A stretch of 64,000 bases of DNA from Cloeon dipterum. Taxonomy: Eukaryota > Arthropoda > Insecta > Ephemeroptera > Baetidae. The notes under the pieces are model-generated. The model saw only the letters and a program-made list of their open reading frames with translations, did not search any database and had not been told where the DNA came from. Where the stretch lies: positions 17,980,001 through 18,044,000 of the forward strand of contig NC_088788.1 in assembly GCF_949628265.1 (NCBI RefSeq), given 5' to 3'. Positions 51,679 to 64,000 of the stretch are shown here, piece by piece; within the stretch, counting starts at the first letter, position 1, and every line of letters starts with the position of its first letter. The translations under genes were made by a program, and so were the position numbers.

Positions 51679-54600
51679 CGTTATGATTGATGGATTTAAT
51701 CGCCGCAAGGTTACTCTCTCGCGAGTCTCGATTTTGCAACACTTGCTGGGATTATCGTCGTAAATAATCAAATTACACGCTCGAGCAGACTCGTTCGGTA
51801 CGTGTGACGACGCGGCTGCGGCTCGATTCCCTCTCGTTATTTTTAATAACAAACGCGCGCACTGCCGCAGGTGAAGCGCTCTCCTCGGCGAAATTACTTT
51901 CGCGTCTCTGATTTTTCGAGCTGCCGTTCGCTATCTTTATCCCCTATAACGTCTCACGGATGCTCTTAATTGCCGTTAAGAAATGCGATCTGCGCGCTTT
52001 TCTGCGCTGGGCATAACAGAACCTGTATATAGGATATGTATATATCGCGAGATTTATATACATCGAGTTGACCTGCACGCGGCTCTTGCATTCCACATCA
52101 GCTGTGTTTGTGAGTTTGACCCGCGGTCTTGAATTTTTCTGGTTATTGATACACTTCTTTGTTAACATGCTATATCCTATTTGTTTTGCTCACGAGCTGA
52201 AAATAATTTTTTGGGATACTTTTCACCTTACTAGAAATGTTTCCAAACTGCAAAGACTGCAAAGGAGACCTATTTTTGTCACTTTTTGTTAAGGGGCTTT
52301 TGAAAACTATTCGTCAAATGAGCAAGAATCATGCCATTTTTTAGACCGTCTATAAATTGTGTTACTACATCGACTATATATAGTACGTGATCAACTGAAT
52401 TTTTGGTTATGTTGCTGCTCAAGAGGTTATATTGCTAGTGGAGATAAAAATTTGATTTTATTCAAAAATAACATTTCAAGATTTAAAAAAAATATTTTTG
52501 TATTTATTTCCTAGAATAATTAATCCAGCAATGAAAATGTTGCTTCTTTTAATTTTCAATTTAGAAATAAAAAAATCCGCCCCTTTATTAATAATATTGC
52601 TTTAGAAGGTTTGTTTGCAAGAATAAACAATGTAACATGTATAAAAATAATCCTTCGAAGTCTCACCCTTTTTTCCTAAAACTGAAGCAGATGTGAAACG
52701 CCAGAAACAAATCCATTGTCGCTTTGTTTGATGGCACGCTAAAACTGGAAATCTGAGCCTAATTTGAATGCTGAAGTCGGAAGCTTGGGCGAAAATGAGT
52801 CCCTCGTCACAAATGTCTCGGTCGATTAGCCACGGGAGCTAATGGCGTGGCAAAATTTTCGATTTCGGGCACGGCATATCCAGTTACCCGCGTACCCCAG
52901 TGTCTAGCGAAATTCGCGCGCAGGTGAATAAATTAGCCGGGCCATTAATTTGAAGCGGACGAGACCAAAGCATTCCTCCTCACTCTATTTACTTCTCGAG
53001 AGCAAAAAACATAAGGCTGTGTGTCACTCGAATTTTGCGGGATAATTTTTCATTCGGAGCGGCTTCATTTTTCTCTCAGCCCTTTCGGCGCTGGAGCAAG
53101 CAGCATCCGTGTGACAGTTTTACGCTACTCAATCACCGATTTAAAATAATAAATCCACCGCGACGTGCAGTGAGAAGCTGGATTCCGAGAAGCAAAATAT
53201 TTGAGTTAGTGCACCTGCAAATCAAAATATTTGTGTACTGCTCACAAGCTCATTCCAGTGTAAAATCGTCTTCGTGTTAACTCTTTTTCCTGCGCACTCT
53301 CGAGTGATTGAAACCGAGAGAAAGAGACCCAGGCACAAAGGTTCTTTTGTGACGCGCGGCGGAGCACACAGACGCGCAGCTTCAGACAATTATCTCTGCC
53401 CATCACTTTTCTGCCGAAATCCCAGAGAGGGTAATGCGATTATTTGTGCATTCCTTACATCCTCCATATTGTCAGCGAGATATCCTCCTATTCAGCGTGC
53501 ACGAAATATGCGAGCATTGCAGTTGAAAGAGAGACAAGCACTGCACCGATTGCTTTTTCTATCTCGAAATACATCTGCTTTCGATTGGCGAGTGATCGAA
53601 GAGGAAACATTTTTGCTCGTGTTATTTCTCAAGGGTGGTCTACATGTAGTCCCTGTTGCAATAACTCGTTGGAATGTCGAAAAAGCTGCAGAAAATGCGA
53701 TCGCAATCAATTTGATTTGAGCTATTGTGATGCACTGTTTACATTTCAAAGAAACAGTATTTTTCCTGTAAAACTTATCAGACTAAATAAAAAAATTTAA
53801 TTTAAAAAATCGTGCAAGATTAGAACTTAAATTTGACTACCGAGTTTTCATACAAAACACATGAACATGACTGAATCTATAGATAGTAATTTTTGTATTA
53901 TCACTCGTTTGCATTTTTTTTATTTCCAAAGTTTGTTTACTCTAAAACAGCCCGGTCTTCCTTCTTTATTTAACAGCCACCTGCAAACAGCAATGGGTTA
54001 TTGCTTCATGCGGCAGGAAAATTTATTAAGCTGGTGAGCGTAGCGCTGATCATTTTCAATTTCCTTCGAAAACATCAAAAAGCACGCCGCCCAGCAGCGC
54101 TGTTTTTCGTGCTCGTGCCGATTTGTTGTGGCTCAGGTGGTGCTGCTCTTGTTTGAGTTGGTCCTTTGTGTTTCCTTGATGACTCGGAACGCGCCCTGAT
54201 GGGCGGATAACTCTTTTCTCCGCTCGCGGGTCACGCACAAGAGAGGCCTCACGCTGAGAAATCATTTCCAGGCATCGGCATGAAAATAATACGCGCGCAC
54301 ATAAGCGACTCAAACTCCTCCCTGGCAATGCGAGGAAAAATTCGTTTCGAGTTGGCGTGCGATCAAAATTGGGCCTCGTTTGTTTGCTTTCGGTCTCGTT
54401 CTGGGCGCAGCCACTCCAGCCGAAATTCATATAAACATCTCTATTATTGACGATGGGGCGAGACGCCGCATTTTATGAATACTCGGAATGCTGAGTGCTT
54501 TAATTTGTAGACGAGCAAGGACTTCAGGGCTGATACCAATCACCTGTTTCCACTTGATATTCCGGCCTTTGTTTTTTCTCTGCAGGGGAAAGGTGAATAT

Positions 54601-57600
54601 ATTAAGAATTAAGAGTTTGTTTTCCCATTTTTAACGTTGAAAACAACTGTGCATAGGGCGCAATTATTTCCAGAATACTGCACAGTAATATTGTCAATTG
54701 TCCGCCGTTTTGTCCTATATCGGAGCTTAGGAATTTGTAAACCCACGAGATTTTGTATTATGATTATGAAGCAGGTGATCAAACTGCTAGTCTCTCTCCT
54801 GTCATTTCCGTGAATAAGAGATAAATATAGTTTTTTTCGCGCAGAAGATAATGTTCCAATGCTGCACGCTGGCTTGAACAACAAATTGATAACCGGATTA
54901 AAATTTTTTGCTCGCAAGGGAGGTAATTGAAGGATGCTTTGTCACAAAAACAGGCCACAATGAACAATTTACCGTGGCAATATTTGTGTCAATATAGCAC
55001 AAAGGAGGGATGACAGATCACCCCTCACAATCAGAGGAAGATGAGCTATATTATAAATACACACTGACCTGTGCGACAGATGATTCGAACCCCCGCTTTA
55101 GAGACGGTGGAAAATGAAAAATAAGCTGCATTCAATATAATAAAGAATGACGATCAGATACATTTGATGGTTTACTATTTCAGTGTGTACAAAAAACTAA
55201 TAGCACACCAGAAAGTGAAGCGTTTTGAGGCCAATATTATGGCCAATATTTAAAGAGAGGTTTTATAACATGAAAGGAATAGGTGCATTATTCGACAATT
55301 TCAATGGAATGTATATTCTTTTTGTAATTTGAAGTGTAAATTAAGACCATTGGACCAATTGCTACAAACGCGCGGCATTCGAGCAATCTGGCCATAATTC
55401 GATCTCACATATGAAATTATTTTGAATATAAGGGATCTCATTGATCTTTTAAAAAGACATTCTTTTTCATGAAACGCTGGCTGTCAAGCAAGCTTAGCTG
55501 ACTCGAGTTTTATTATGGATGATCTGCGTACTAAATATTCTCCTTCGTGCACAGAAAATTCTGGAAAATTCATGTTGAAGCAACTAATTAAAATGTGCCA
55601 GTTCATTGCAGAGAATAACCGCAATTATACCTAATAATTTAGAGGGCTCGTGGGATTTCACCGAAACAAGAGCAAAATTTTGGCGATAAAACCTAGCACA
55701 CATATTTGCTGAGAAGTAATTCTACGCATTTGCATAAGTTTGTTTCACAGCCATCCATAAATATGTAATTATAGAGCATTTACAGGCTGCAATAAATGTT
55801 ATAAAGAAGGAAATCAGCATATAATTTGTTAATACACAAAAAAATCGTTAATTTGCCAAACCCTGAAATAATCTGCTGCTTGTTTTTACTTTCTCAGACG
55901 AACATACAGTGAAAAAATCGATATATTTAAATTTGGCAGATGTTAGTAGCAATTACATTCAAATTATCTCGAATCCCGAGTAAGAGCCAGCACTAATGAT
56001 TTAGCATAATTCAAACAAATTGATATTGGAAATCACGAATTCAATTCGGCGGGGAATCGAAGTCACGCGAGCCGCGCACCATCGGAAAGTCAGTCTGCCG
56101 CTTTGAAAAGATTCGGAATGAATGAATGAAAAATCGGTCTGGCAGCCGCGAGCGGAGTGTTTCTTCTTAATTACGACGGATCATTATCTCTCTCGCGCGC
56201 ACATTTATAGCCCAAAAGGCATGTTCTTTCTTTCTTGTGCCGCCCGCCGGAGTTGACGCCTCATCATGCCGCACACCGCCTGCCTATAATTAGTGCAAAA
56301 TATCTTCGCCGACACGAGCAAAGGAGCCGCTCATGCTCTCCTTTTTGAAATAATAATCACGCACGGCTATCACTCTTGAATAATGCTGCTGCTACGTTTG
56401 CACCGATCGCTTGCCTCCATAACTAGTGGCAGTGGCGTTCTGACTGCAAGATCGAAATAAGGTGTCAATTTTGAAGAGAGAAAAAATTCAAGCGTTGCGC
56501 AGGTCCTTCACAATTTCATTTATTAACGAGTCTATTTCTTACTAAATTCATGTTTCTCAATTTGCAACCAAGTCACTGGGCGACTGGGCTTAGAACATAG
56601 ATATTTAAATAAGTTATTTCGTATTTCAAACAATGCACATAAATATCCTCTGGTTGAGACATCATTCATAATGTTGATATACAGGCCCATTCCGGCTCTG
56701 CCCTCCCGGGTAGAGTTTTAGCGAGATGTTTGCCAGGAATGGTGCCTTTTCTAACTATGTGCTTTTTTAATTTTTGACAAACTGTTTTTTAACATGTATG
56801 TACATTTTGTATGGCGAGAATAAACAAACATAATATGGAAATTTTGTTCTAGATGTCGATGGGATAATTTATTGTCTTAATAATATATTAAAAATATAGT
56901 AGTGATACTTATATATTTACGATATTTACCTTACAAATCGATAAAAATTCCTGGGTGCAAAAGAAATCTAAACACAAATGAATTTAAATTAGTGAAATTG
57001 TCTCGGAAGAGTTGAGTATCGCCCAGTCGTCGTGGCGTTTTTTTTTTTAGCAAAGCTGGTGGTAGAGGGAGAACAAGCCAGCGAAAGACACAATAAGCTC
57101 AAATGGAAACGAACCTTTTGCCATAATAGCAAGGAAATCTATTTGAAAACATTCTAAAATTGGCTTCAAACCCGTCTAAACAATCGCAAAAAATATAAAT
57201 CTAAAAAAACGTCCAAAATTCTCCATCCTAACGAAATAAAAGATTTTAAGTCGTTCTCATCAGTTCCGCCACTGAAAAGAGCAGTTTTCATTGGCAGGAG
57301 CTGCAAAACAGGAATCATTTCAAACTACAACCCATTCATTTCATTGCACGCACTAATGCTCCAATTAATTACACCAAACTTGGCGAGAAGAAACGTGTGC
57401 TCTCGCATTTCATTTTTCGGCTACTCCCTGCTTTTTGTTCGCCGTGATTAAGCCATTCTCATTTGGCGCGCCCGATTTTTTGCTTCCCCTGCTGGTGCGT
57501 GTGGGACGAAATAATTGCCGCTTCTTAATCCCGATGAGCAGCGCATTAAGACGGCAGGAAAAGCAGATGTGGAGATGCAGGCGCCAGTCAAGGGTCACAG

Positions 57601-60600
57601 CCAGTGTTACAAAGTAATGAGCAGCAGAAACCGACGAGCGAGCGAGCGCGGCCTTGCTGATCTTTCTCTTTTCTCGAAAAAGCATGTGCGTGCAGCAAAA
57701 AGGGTGGCCGAGGGTGGGTGGGTGGCACCTCAACTCAAGTGGCACGTTAAAAAATCACGCTGTGTGTGCGGAAAGGAAGCCGAAACATATCGCTCTCGTT
57801 TTTTCGGTTTTTTTCCTTCCAGCAGACGCACGCGTGTCTCTCACGTGATTTATTGCACGTGGAAGTAATGAACCGGCCGGTCTTTCATATCATGTGGAAC
57901 GACAATTGTGAGCTTTATATTGATGATAATTGTTAATTGGGCTCTGGAAATTAAGCGGATGGATGAATTGTATTTTGAAATACACTTTTTTAAAACCCTT
58001 ATCAACTAAAAAAATCTCTAGAGGTAATGAAAAATTTGGCCAAGATTGTACAACCCGAGATAATGAAATATAATTGGACACAACCAAAGCGTTGGATCAA
58101 TTTTTTAGTTTCACGTTCAGTAATTGATTTACCATTTTAGCATCTAATAATTAAAAATGCTGTTTGATCGATCCAAAATTGAATCTTTTAGGTCTGTGCC
58201 CTCTTTGGCACAGCCCAAAAGTCAATGATTGTGTTTTAATTCGTAAAGAATATTTAATCAAATAAATTAATTAAATAGCAGTTCTATCAATTTACTCTTC
58301 AACTTTGAATATCGTACCCGCTTAAAATGCAAATCATTGTTAATTTAAATTAATATTTAACAGTAACACTGACAGATGCAGGATTTTCTCGACAAAGCAG
58401 AGCACATTTCGTCATTGAAGGGCTCTTAAAGATAACAAATGAACACGCATTACTCAATATTTCGTTTTGAGTGGGTAGTAAAAAAATGATCCGTGACAAA
58501 ATGCTGGAATTCTTAAAAATCTTCCCTTTACACTTCTTGTCACCGTGCGCAGCTAAAAGACTTTTTGTGTCCAAAATACGAAATAAATTGCGTACAGCTT
58601 GTTCAAACAGAGTCGTCATATTTCACTTTGCCGAGGCGCATCCCCCGCCAGAGGAGGGTTGCCACCCGCAATGTGTTAGACCGACGACACCCTCTTGACC
58701 TTTCTCTCTGCCGGATTTTTTCTTCCTTTCCCACATATATAAAATTATTTTGGAATGCAGCTGCTCACACGCGACCTCCAACTATGTTTCTTTTCCGCGC
58801 CAAGGATGAGCGTGCGTCTGTTTCCATGTTTAAAGTGCCCGCAGGAAAACTGAAACACGCCACATCCCTGCTTAAGCTGTTTTAATAAATCAAAAAATTA
58901 TTTTTCTCACAATCTAATTTGATTGTATTTGAAAATGACAATACTGACGAGTTTAAACGACTTTTTATATAAGGCATTAAAATTATGAAAATTATATACG
59001 GCAAAGGATTAATATTGGTTTTTGCTTAATTAGTCGGTTCCAGAAAAACGACACTTACAAACATCGGATATTTCAACCGTTTTTGTTAATAAAAGTAAAA
59101 TGTTCTTTAGGGGGGTTATCAGATTAAATTTCAGCATAAATTTTCAGTTAAAAAAATGAAAAATAATTTTTGGAACGAAGACTAATCCAATAAGCATAAT
59201 TTTTAAGATATTATTTAGGAATCAATATATGGAATGTAAATTTTTTCCCATTTGGATTTATTAAAATATTTGCTACATAATCTTAGGAAAATTATTGAGA
59301 AGAAAAATTGTTGTTCCGAACAACTCAATGCTTTGGCCCCAAAGACGTCCGAACAGCAGTTCCTTACCCTCAAAACAAAATTAACGCCCCCCAGTTGTAG
59401 AGAACTCTGAATCAACAGTCGTTTTTTAACCCACTGAATTTCTAGAAAACGTTTAGGATTATCACTGACATTTTTTTTTAAATTTACCATTTCACAATTT
59501 ATTTATTTCCTTACATGCCACAAGCATTGGCTATGAATTCTTACAGTTTTCCTCTAAAAGAAAAAGGTAACTTAATATTAACAAGTCAAAAGTGTTTTAT
59601 GAGGGCTATCTAGCAGTGGACTGGACACGCTGTTAGCGTTGTCCTTAAAATACTTGACAACTCATTCTCGTTAGTTTTTTTGGCATGTATTAATTTTTGA
59701 CAGCTGCAGAGGAGTAAAACCGATTTGATTCGCTTTCGGCTGTTCGAAAGTCTGATAACACAATTTATTTACTTTTATTATTTGCTTTTTTTCAGCATGT
59801 TCATTGGTATTGCCGCTCTCGCCTCGTTCTTTTCGTGCATAAAACGCGGCAGCATTTAATGCATTCCTTTCAATAAAGATCGACGCTTGCTCTCTCTTAC
59901 ACACACGCACACAGCACTCGTGCCATAAAAACTGCAGGGGGCGATAATGCGCGCTTCGATGCAATAATTGCACCTCGTCGGCGCTCAAATAAATGCCAGC
60001 AGACCGGATCCGGACTTTCTTGTTTCGCGCGCGAGAAGTTTTACAGCGTCAGGTCTCATTCACATCATAATCGCGCACGCCTTGAGCAACTTTGTCGCGT
60101 CTGCGATGCATTAAAATTTTACTATTATCACTTCCGAGGTGAATTTTTATTATGACCAACTGACCGGTGGTCTTTTATTTGCGCTGGACGGCGTCTTGAG
60201 TGAAAAAATCTCACCGTCTTTTGTCTGCACGCTGACCTCGTAAAGTGCGAGGTCCTTTTGCAGCTTCTGTCGCACCCTGCACGTGTGAAAATATTTGCGG
60301 AAACTTGTCTCGTAAAGCATTTTTTATTAGGCTGGACCAAAAAGGGCAAATATTTATTATTCCGGCCAGCAACTTTGTAATCGCCAAGATGATTTTTTTC
60401 TTCTCCTCGCTGCATGCATGCGGCGAGATGGATTTTGTAATATAGCAGTTTTATTATTTGCAGGCGCAGGGGGATATAAATTTCCGACTGAGGAAATTGT
60501 TTGGCAAATTGCCTCGTTAAAGCCGACCAGGCGTGAAATAAGGACGTGATTTTCAGTTGCTGCATGTGTGCCGGTCCACCTCGCTCGCCAACCGATTGAG

Positions 60601-61648
60601 CGACCAAGCATGATTGTATGTTTATTCAGATGAAGAATGCCATGCATGGAATTTTCAGCCATCACCATTGAAAGTGTTGGAATATGGAATTTGATTGCAA
60701 CGAGAAGAAGGGACTATAAAATCAAACAAAAATAAATTAAATAGTACAGATGGCACTTCAATATAAATTTTTAGTTGATGTCTATAGATAGGCTATTGAC
60801 AAATATGCAGGGAATTTTAAAAATTGTTGAAAAGTAGGAAAATTAGAACGTATAATCTATAAAAGACTTATTTCTTTAATTGTTAAAAACGTGGAAAAGG
60901 CAATGACGATATTATTTATTCTGCAGACATGCCTACCTTGAGTACGAAGATAAATCGTTTTTAATATGACATCTATGGGAAGTAGATTGAACCCCCGAGC
61001 ATTTCGATAAATAAGTTTTTAAGAAAACGTTAGGTAAAGGGGGGAAATTGCTATATGAAATGACATAATTTCTCTATTTAACAGAAATTTTGGTTTTGGT
61101 CTTTATAGTTTTGATTTTATATAAATGCGGGTAAAATTTGATTTTGAACCTCATATATAATTATGTATAAAAAATATATTTTTATTCCGCTGCTAAACAT
61201 TTCCTCGATAAATCAAATGATTTTCATCTTTTATTATATTAAAGAAATCAACTCTTGAGAACTTGCAGGCTTCAGCCTCGATTAAATCGAACGCATCCAG
61301 ATCGAAGTCAAGGAAATTTCATTTTGCTTCTCCAATAATAGAAAGGATGCAGTTCCAGCAAATAATACAGTAGAAGGTTGAGAAACACGCAATTTTCCAG
61401 TTAGGATGTATACTGGCTGTTTATTAATAGGTAAACGTCATTCGCAGCTTTCATGCAATGATTTATTCCGAGGCTAGATTTCTTAATGAAACCTGATATA
61501 GAGTAATAAAAATATGAACTTCAAATCATTTATTTATAGACTCTAAAAATAGTACTATTATTTTATAATCAAAGGTAGGTACGTTAAGAAAAACTATTCA
61601 TTCAGGTCAAAACTCGAATGATTCGAAAGTCAATCCGCAACAGGTTTT

Positions 61649-61848
61649 ATGAAAGAAACGCTGGAAGAAGCCGTAAGTCTGTCGTTATTAGCCGGCCGCC
61701 TGGAAGTTATTCAACATGTTGATCATCGGCGTCGCACAGCTAATCTACTCTAATTTTTGCAGGCAGTCACCAAGAGAAACAAGTTATTTAGAAACGAGCG
61801 CTGACGACCCGTGTCACACGTTTTTACTAAACATATTCAAAGAGTTGG
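61649..61848 (+). other. Possible two-exon coding fragment upstream of the CPGC/GWQQ gene
   Basis: Weak candidate. ATG at 61649 opens MKETLEEA and is followed at 61673 by a consensus donor (gtaagt). A strong-looking acceptor (ctctaatttttgcag, with a NAGNAG pair) precedes 61763/61767. Using the second AG keeps phase 0 and gives SPRETSYLETSADDPCHTF, then ..IFKEL, up to a possible donor at 61849 or a stop at 61946. The ETSA text resembles the G5 motif of Ras/Rab GTPases (usually ETSAK), but nothing else of a GTPase is nearby, so this may be chance or a decayed fragment. Confidence 0.15.
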
Positions 61849-62208
61849 GTAAATTTAAGCTTTACATTTATACTCAACGAAAGAAATGGAAAAAATTAAT
61901 AGTTATCCAAACTCACCGAAACAAAAATGCAATAATTATTTTATAATAATCGCAGAACATCAACAACCTTCTTGCACTTTAATTGTTAATCAGATTTAGA
62001 CGTTAGTTGGCTTTAAAATTTTAGCTACCTTTGGCTGTGCTTTGTGACAAAGAATTATTCTAGCTCGTTTCGATTTGCAAACGTGACGTGTGCAGCAGGA
62101 AGCCACCAGCGCCGCTGCGCTGGGAGTTGTGCTAGTGGACTTGCCGATCACCAAGGCTAAAAGTACGAGGCCTGATTTTATAATAGAAAATATGAGCTGA
62201 ATTCAATA

Positions 62209-64000
62209 TGCAAGATAGCTTGTTGACGGTGATTGGATTATCTATGATTGTGAGTAGCAAGATTGAAGTGAAAATGAGCAAAAGCTGGCGTAATCTGTTT
62301 GTAGCCTGATTGAATGACTTATTATGATTTGGTTTGGTGGATTTGTGCTATTGCTATATCAAAATGGCGCATCAGAATTTATATTCTTTTTTACTACACA
62401 ACATATACGCTAAACCAGATGATATAAATTGAAATAAGACTTCTTTTTTAGGCATTTGCAAACATTGTTGGTGGAAACGACAATATCTCAAAAGATAATG
62501 CTGGAATTACGGAGGAACAGGTATACAGGAGCAGTTTATTGTTTAATAAATCGTTTTTAATGAGTTCAATATTGCAGACTGAAGTTTCAGATTATAATTA
62601 TGAAAAGAAGATACTGTTTGTGTCAGAAAGTATGGAAGAATTGTTTTTTTCTGGAGCATCCGAAGTTTTAACACTCCTCACCAATGAAATCGGATCCAAC
62701 TTAGACAATTTTAAAGAAGCAGTCCCAAACAATTCATATTTACAAAGGCACTTGAGGAATATCATAGTTGAGAATGGCAGAGCAATGCTGAATATTTCCA
62801 AAGTCCACAGTAAGAAACAACAATCTTTTAATATAATATGACTCCAAACCATTGACTTATTTTGCACGAAAAAAACGTACAAAGCACTACAAAACAAATC
62901 CGATCCGTTTTTACATGGCTAGCTTTTTAAGAAAAAGTCATCATCTAAACTCCTCTTTTTCCCAGTGACAGAGCACTTCGCAAATTTAATACCGAATTTT
63001 TCCCTAAAAAAACAAAAAATTGTGTATAATTGAAAGATTACAGACTTGTTGCTACTTTTTTAAAGGTTGAGGAGTTGGCTTCAATTGGATTTTAGTCACA
63101 AAAATCAGACCTTAAAACAGTAAAATAAAGAAGCAATTGTCAGTAAAATCTCTCAAAGTAAACTTCTTCGTAAATTGTTTTATTAAATCTCATTTTAAAA
63201 ACAGATATCTAAAAGAACAACACGTCACTAAGTCAAATTCGGAAATTAATTTGTACCCTTTGTGATTGATGCTTAAATGCTCTAAATCGGTGATCAACAA
63301 TTTTAACATCATAGGCTAAAATTGATCAAGAAATATTAAATTTATAAAAGCAAATTTATAATGTTTCCCAGATTTTCTGACTGTTGGATAGTGGGATTTC
63401 TCTTTTTAATAGCATTCTGGGGGTAAAACCACTAACCAGTCTTGCTGGCAAATTTCCACCCTTTTGCAAAGTCTTGATTAAAAAATACTTATTTTACACC
63501 TCTCGGATTTCCTTCAAGGTCGTTTAACAAGACAAGTTCGCAAATTCGTGGTGCGCTGCTGCGGATCGAGTTCGTGCTCGTACAGTTCGCGACAAAACCA
63601 GCGTCGCACCGGCTTTGGAAACGGCTACGGCTTCGGCAACAATGGCATGGGCGGTTTCAGCCCCTGGAACGGCTTCCAGTCCAACTCGAACGTGAACCGG
63701 GGCTCTCAGGGTTTCGCGTCCAAGGCCATTGCCATGGTGCTGCCGAGCGGAGTGAGCATTTCTTGCCCCGGCTGTGCCCCTGGCTGGCAGCAGAACCTCA
63801 ACTTCGGACACGGAGTTGGTTTCATACCTATCACGTGTCCAGGGTGTCCGGCTGGGTGGCAGCAGATGCTCAATATGGGGCCCGGCGTGGAGTTTGAGGA
63901 GGAGACCACGACGGTGACGACGACCACCACTGTGGCAACCACTGTGGAAACAACCACAGAAGAAACAACCACGGAAGAAACAACTACTGAAGAGACAACC
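62209..64000 (+). CDS. Secreted protein with tandem CPGC/GWQQ units and a mucin-like Thr/Glu tail (3' partial)
   Basis: Family not recognised. Exons: 62209-62250, 62452-62520, 62578-62809 and 63519 to beyond the window end. Junctions are gtgagt/ttttttag, gtatac/attgcag and gtaaga/ttccttcaag with matching phases (0, 0, 1), giving 275 residues so far. Exon 1 plus the start of exon 2 form a signal peptide (MQDSLLTVIGLSMI then AFANIVGG). Residues about 25-114 are acidic, then helix-prone and hydrophobic (ILFVSESMEELFFSGASEVL). Residues 115-140 are basic and contain CC and SSSCSYSS. A Gly/Asn/Phe-rich linker leads to two units 24 residues apart: S-CPGC-AP-GWQQ-NLN (C197, C200) and T-CPGC-PA-GWQQ-MLN (C221, C224). 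From residue 244 a Thr-rich tract becomes TTTEE repeats, typical of O-glycosylated mucin linkers. The 3' end lies outside the window; a further domain there is inference. The CxxC pairs could form disulfides or bind metal. Confidence 0.75.
63905..64000 (+). repeat. Coding Thr/Glu repeat tract (mucin-like)
   Basis: Within the last visible exon the reading frame becomes Thr-rich, then repeats of three Thr and two Glu with a 15-nt period. The repeat continues past the window edge. Such tracts commonly vary in length between alleles. Confidence 0.7.

Larger units (their letters stand above)
44885..62208. other. Gene-free stretch
   Basis: No supported gene apart from the weak candidate at 61649-61848. 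Holds the microsatellites at 45.8, 47.1 and 51.6 kb. The region 50570-50940 is open for 122 codons on the plus strand but has no recognisable family. The longest open frame of the window (60128-60607 minus, 159 codons) has no domain or signal I recognise. Confidence 0.6.

Noticed and set aside
53274..53720. 148-codon open frame, plus strand
   Set aside because: Three frames are open across the same region and none resembles a protein family.
55080..55105. tRNA-like T-loop on the minus strand (GGGTTCGAATC)
   Set aside because: The T-stem does not pair and no acceptor, D or anticodon arms can be drawn around it.
60128..60607. Longest open frame in the window (159 codons, minus strand)
   Set aside because: No signal peptide, domain or splice partner, mixed composition, and overlapping open frames on the other strand; a chance frame fits better.

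Overview
This is animal nuclear DNA. It is AT-rich and gene-poor, with spliceosomal introns (many only about 50-66 nt), simple-sequence repeats and long non-coding stretches. The style is that of an arthropod, most likely an insect, and a GH18 chitinase-like gene fits this. The species cannot be fixed from the sequence. I see no sign of bacterial, viral or organellar DNA: no operons, no CRISPR array, and no rRNA or tRNA gene I could support.

Three protein-coding genes could be rebuilt by joining exons at GT/AG sites with matching phase. (1) Positions 20256-22444, minus strand: 13 coding exons (1530 nt, 509 residues) for a secreted GH18 chitinase-like protein. Its catalytic DxxDxDxE motif has decayed to D-G-L-N-I-R-W-I, so it should be a pseudo-enzyme or lectin-like protein. 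An acidic stretch and a five-cysteine segment precede the barrel. (2) Positions 36808-38209, plus strand: a small secreted acidic protein of about 164 residues, with two neighbouring exons that look duplicated. Its last exon carries a Gly-Lys-Arg site after a helix-prone segment, so it could be a peptide-hormone precursor. (3) Positions 62209 to beyond the window end, plus strand: a secreted protein with two tandem CPGC-x2-GWQQ units, then a Thr/Glu-rich mucin-like stretch that runs off the edge. In all three genes a 14-16 codon signal-peptide exon ends at a phase-0 intron.

The rest (about 1-20.2 kb, 22.5-36.8 kb, 38.3-62.2 kb) holds no gene I can support. It contains microsatellites, a 21-bp tandem duplication, a diverged dispersed repeat (17.6 and 25.4 kb), a diverged direct duplication (44.4 and 44.8 kb), an inverted-repeat element (39.36-40.12 kb) that looks like an old non-autonomous transposon, a very AT-rich tract near 32 kb, and a few candidate regulatory sites. 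The open frames of up to about 160 codons in these regions have no recognisable family, signal peptide or splice support.

The three genes show no pathway link beyond all encoding secreted proteins. The most interesting candidates are the inactive GH18 protein with its unusual N-terminal module, the possible amidated-peptide precursor, and the CPGC/GWQQ repeat protein.
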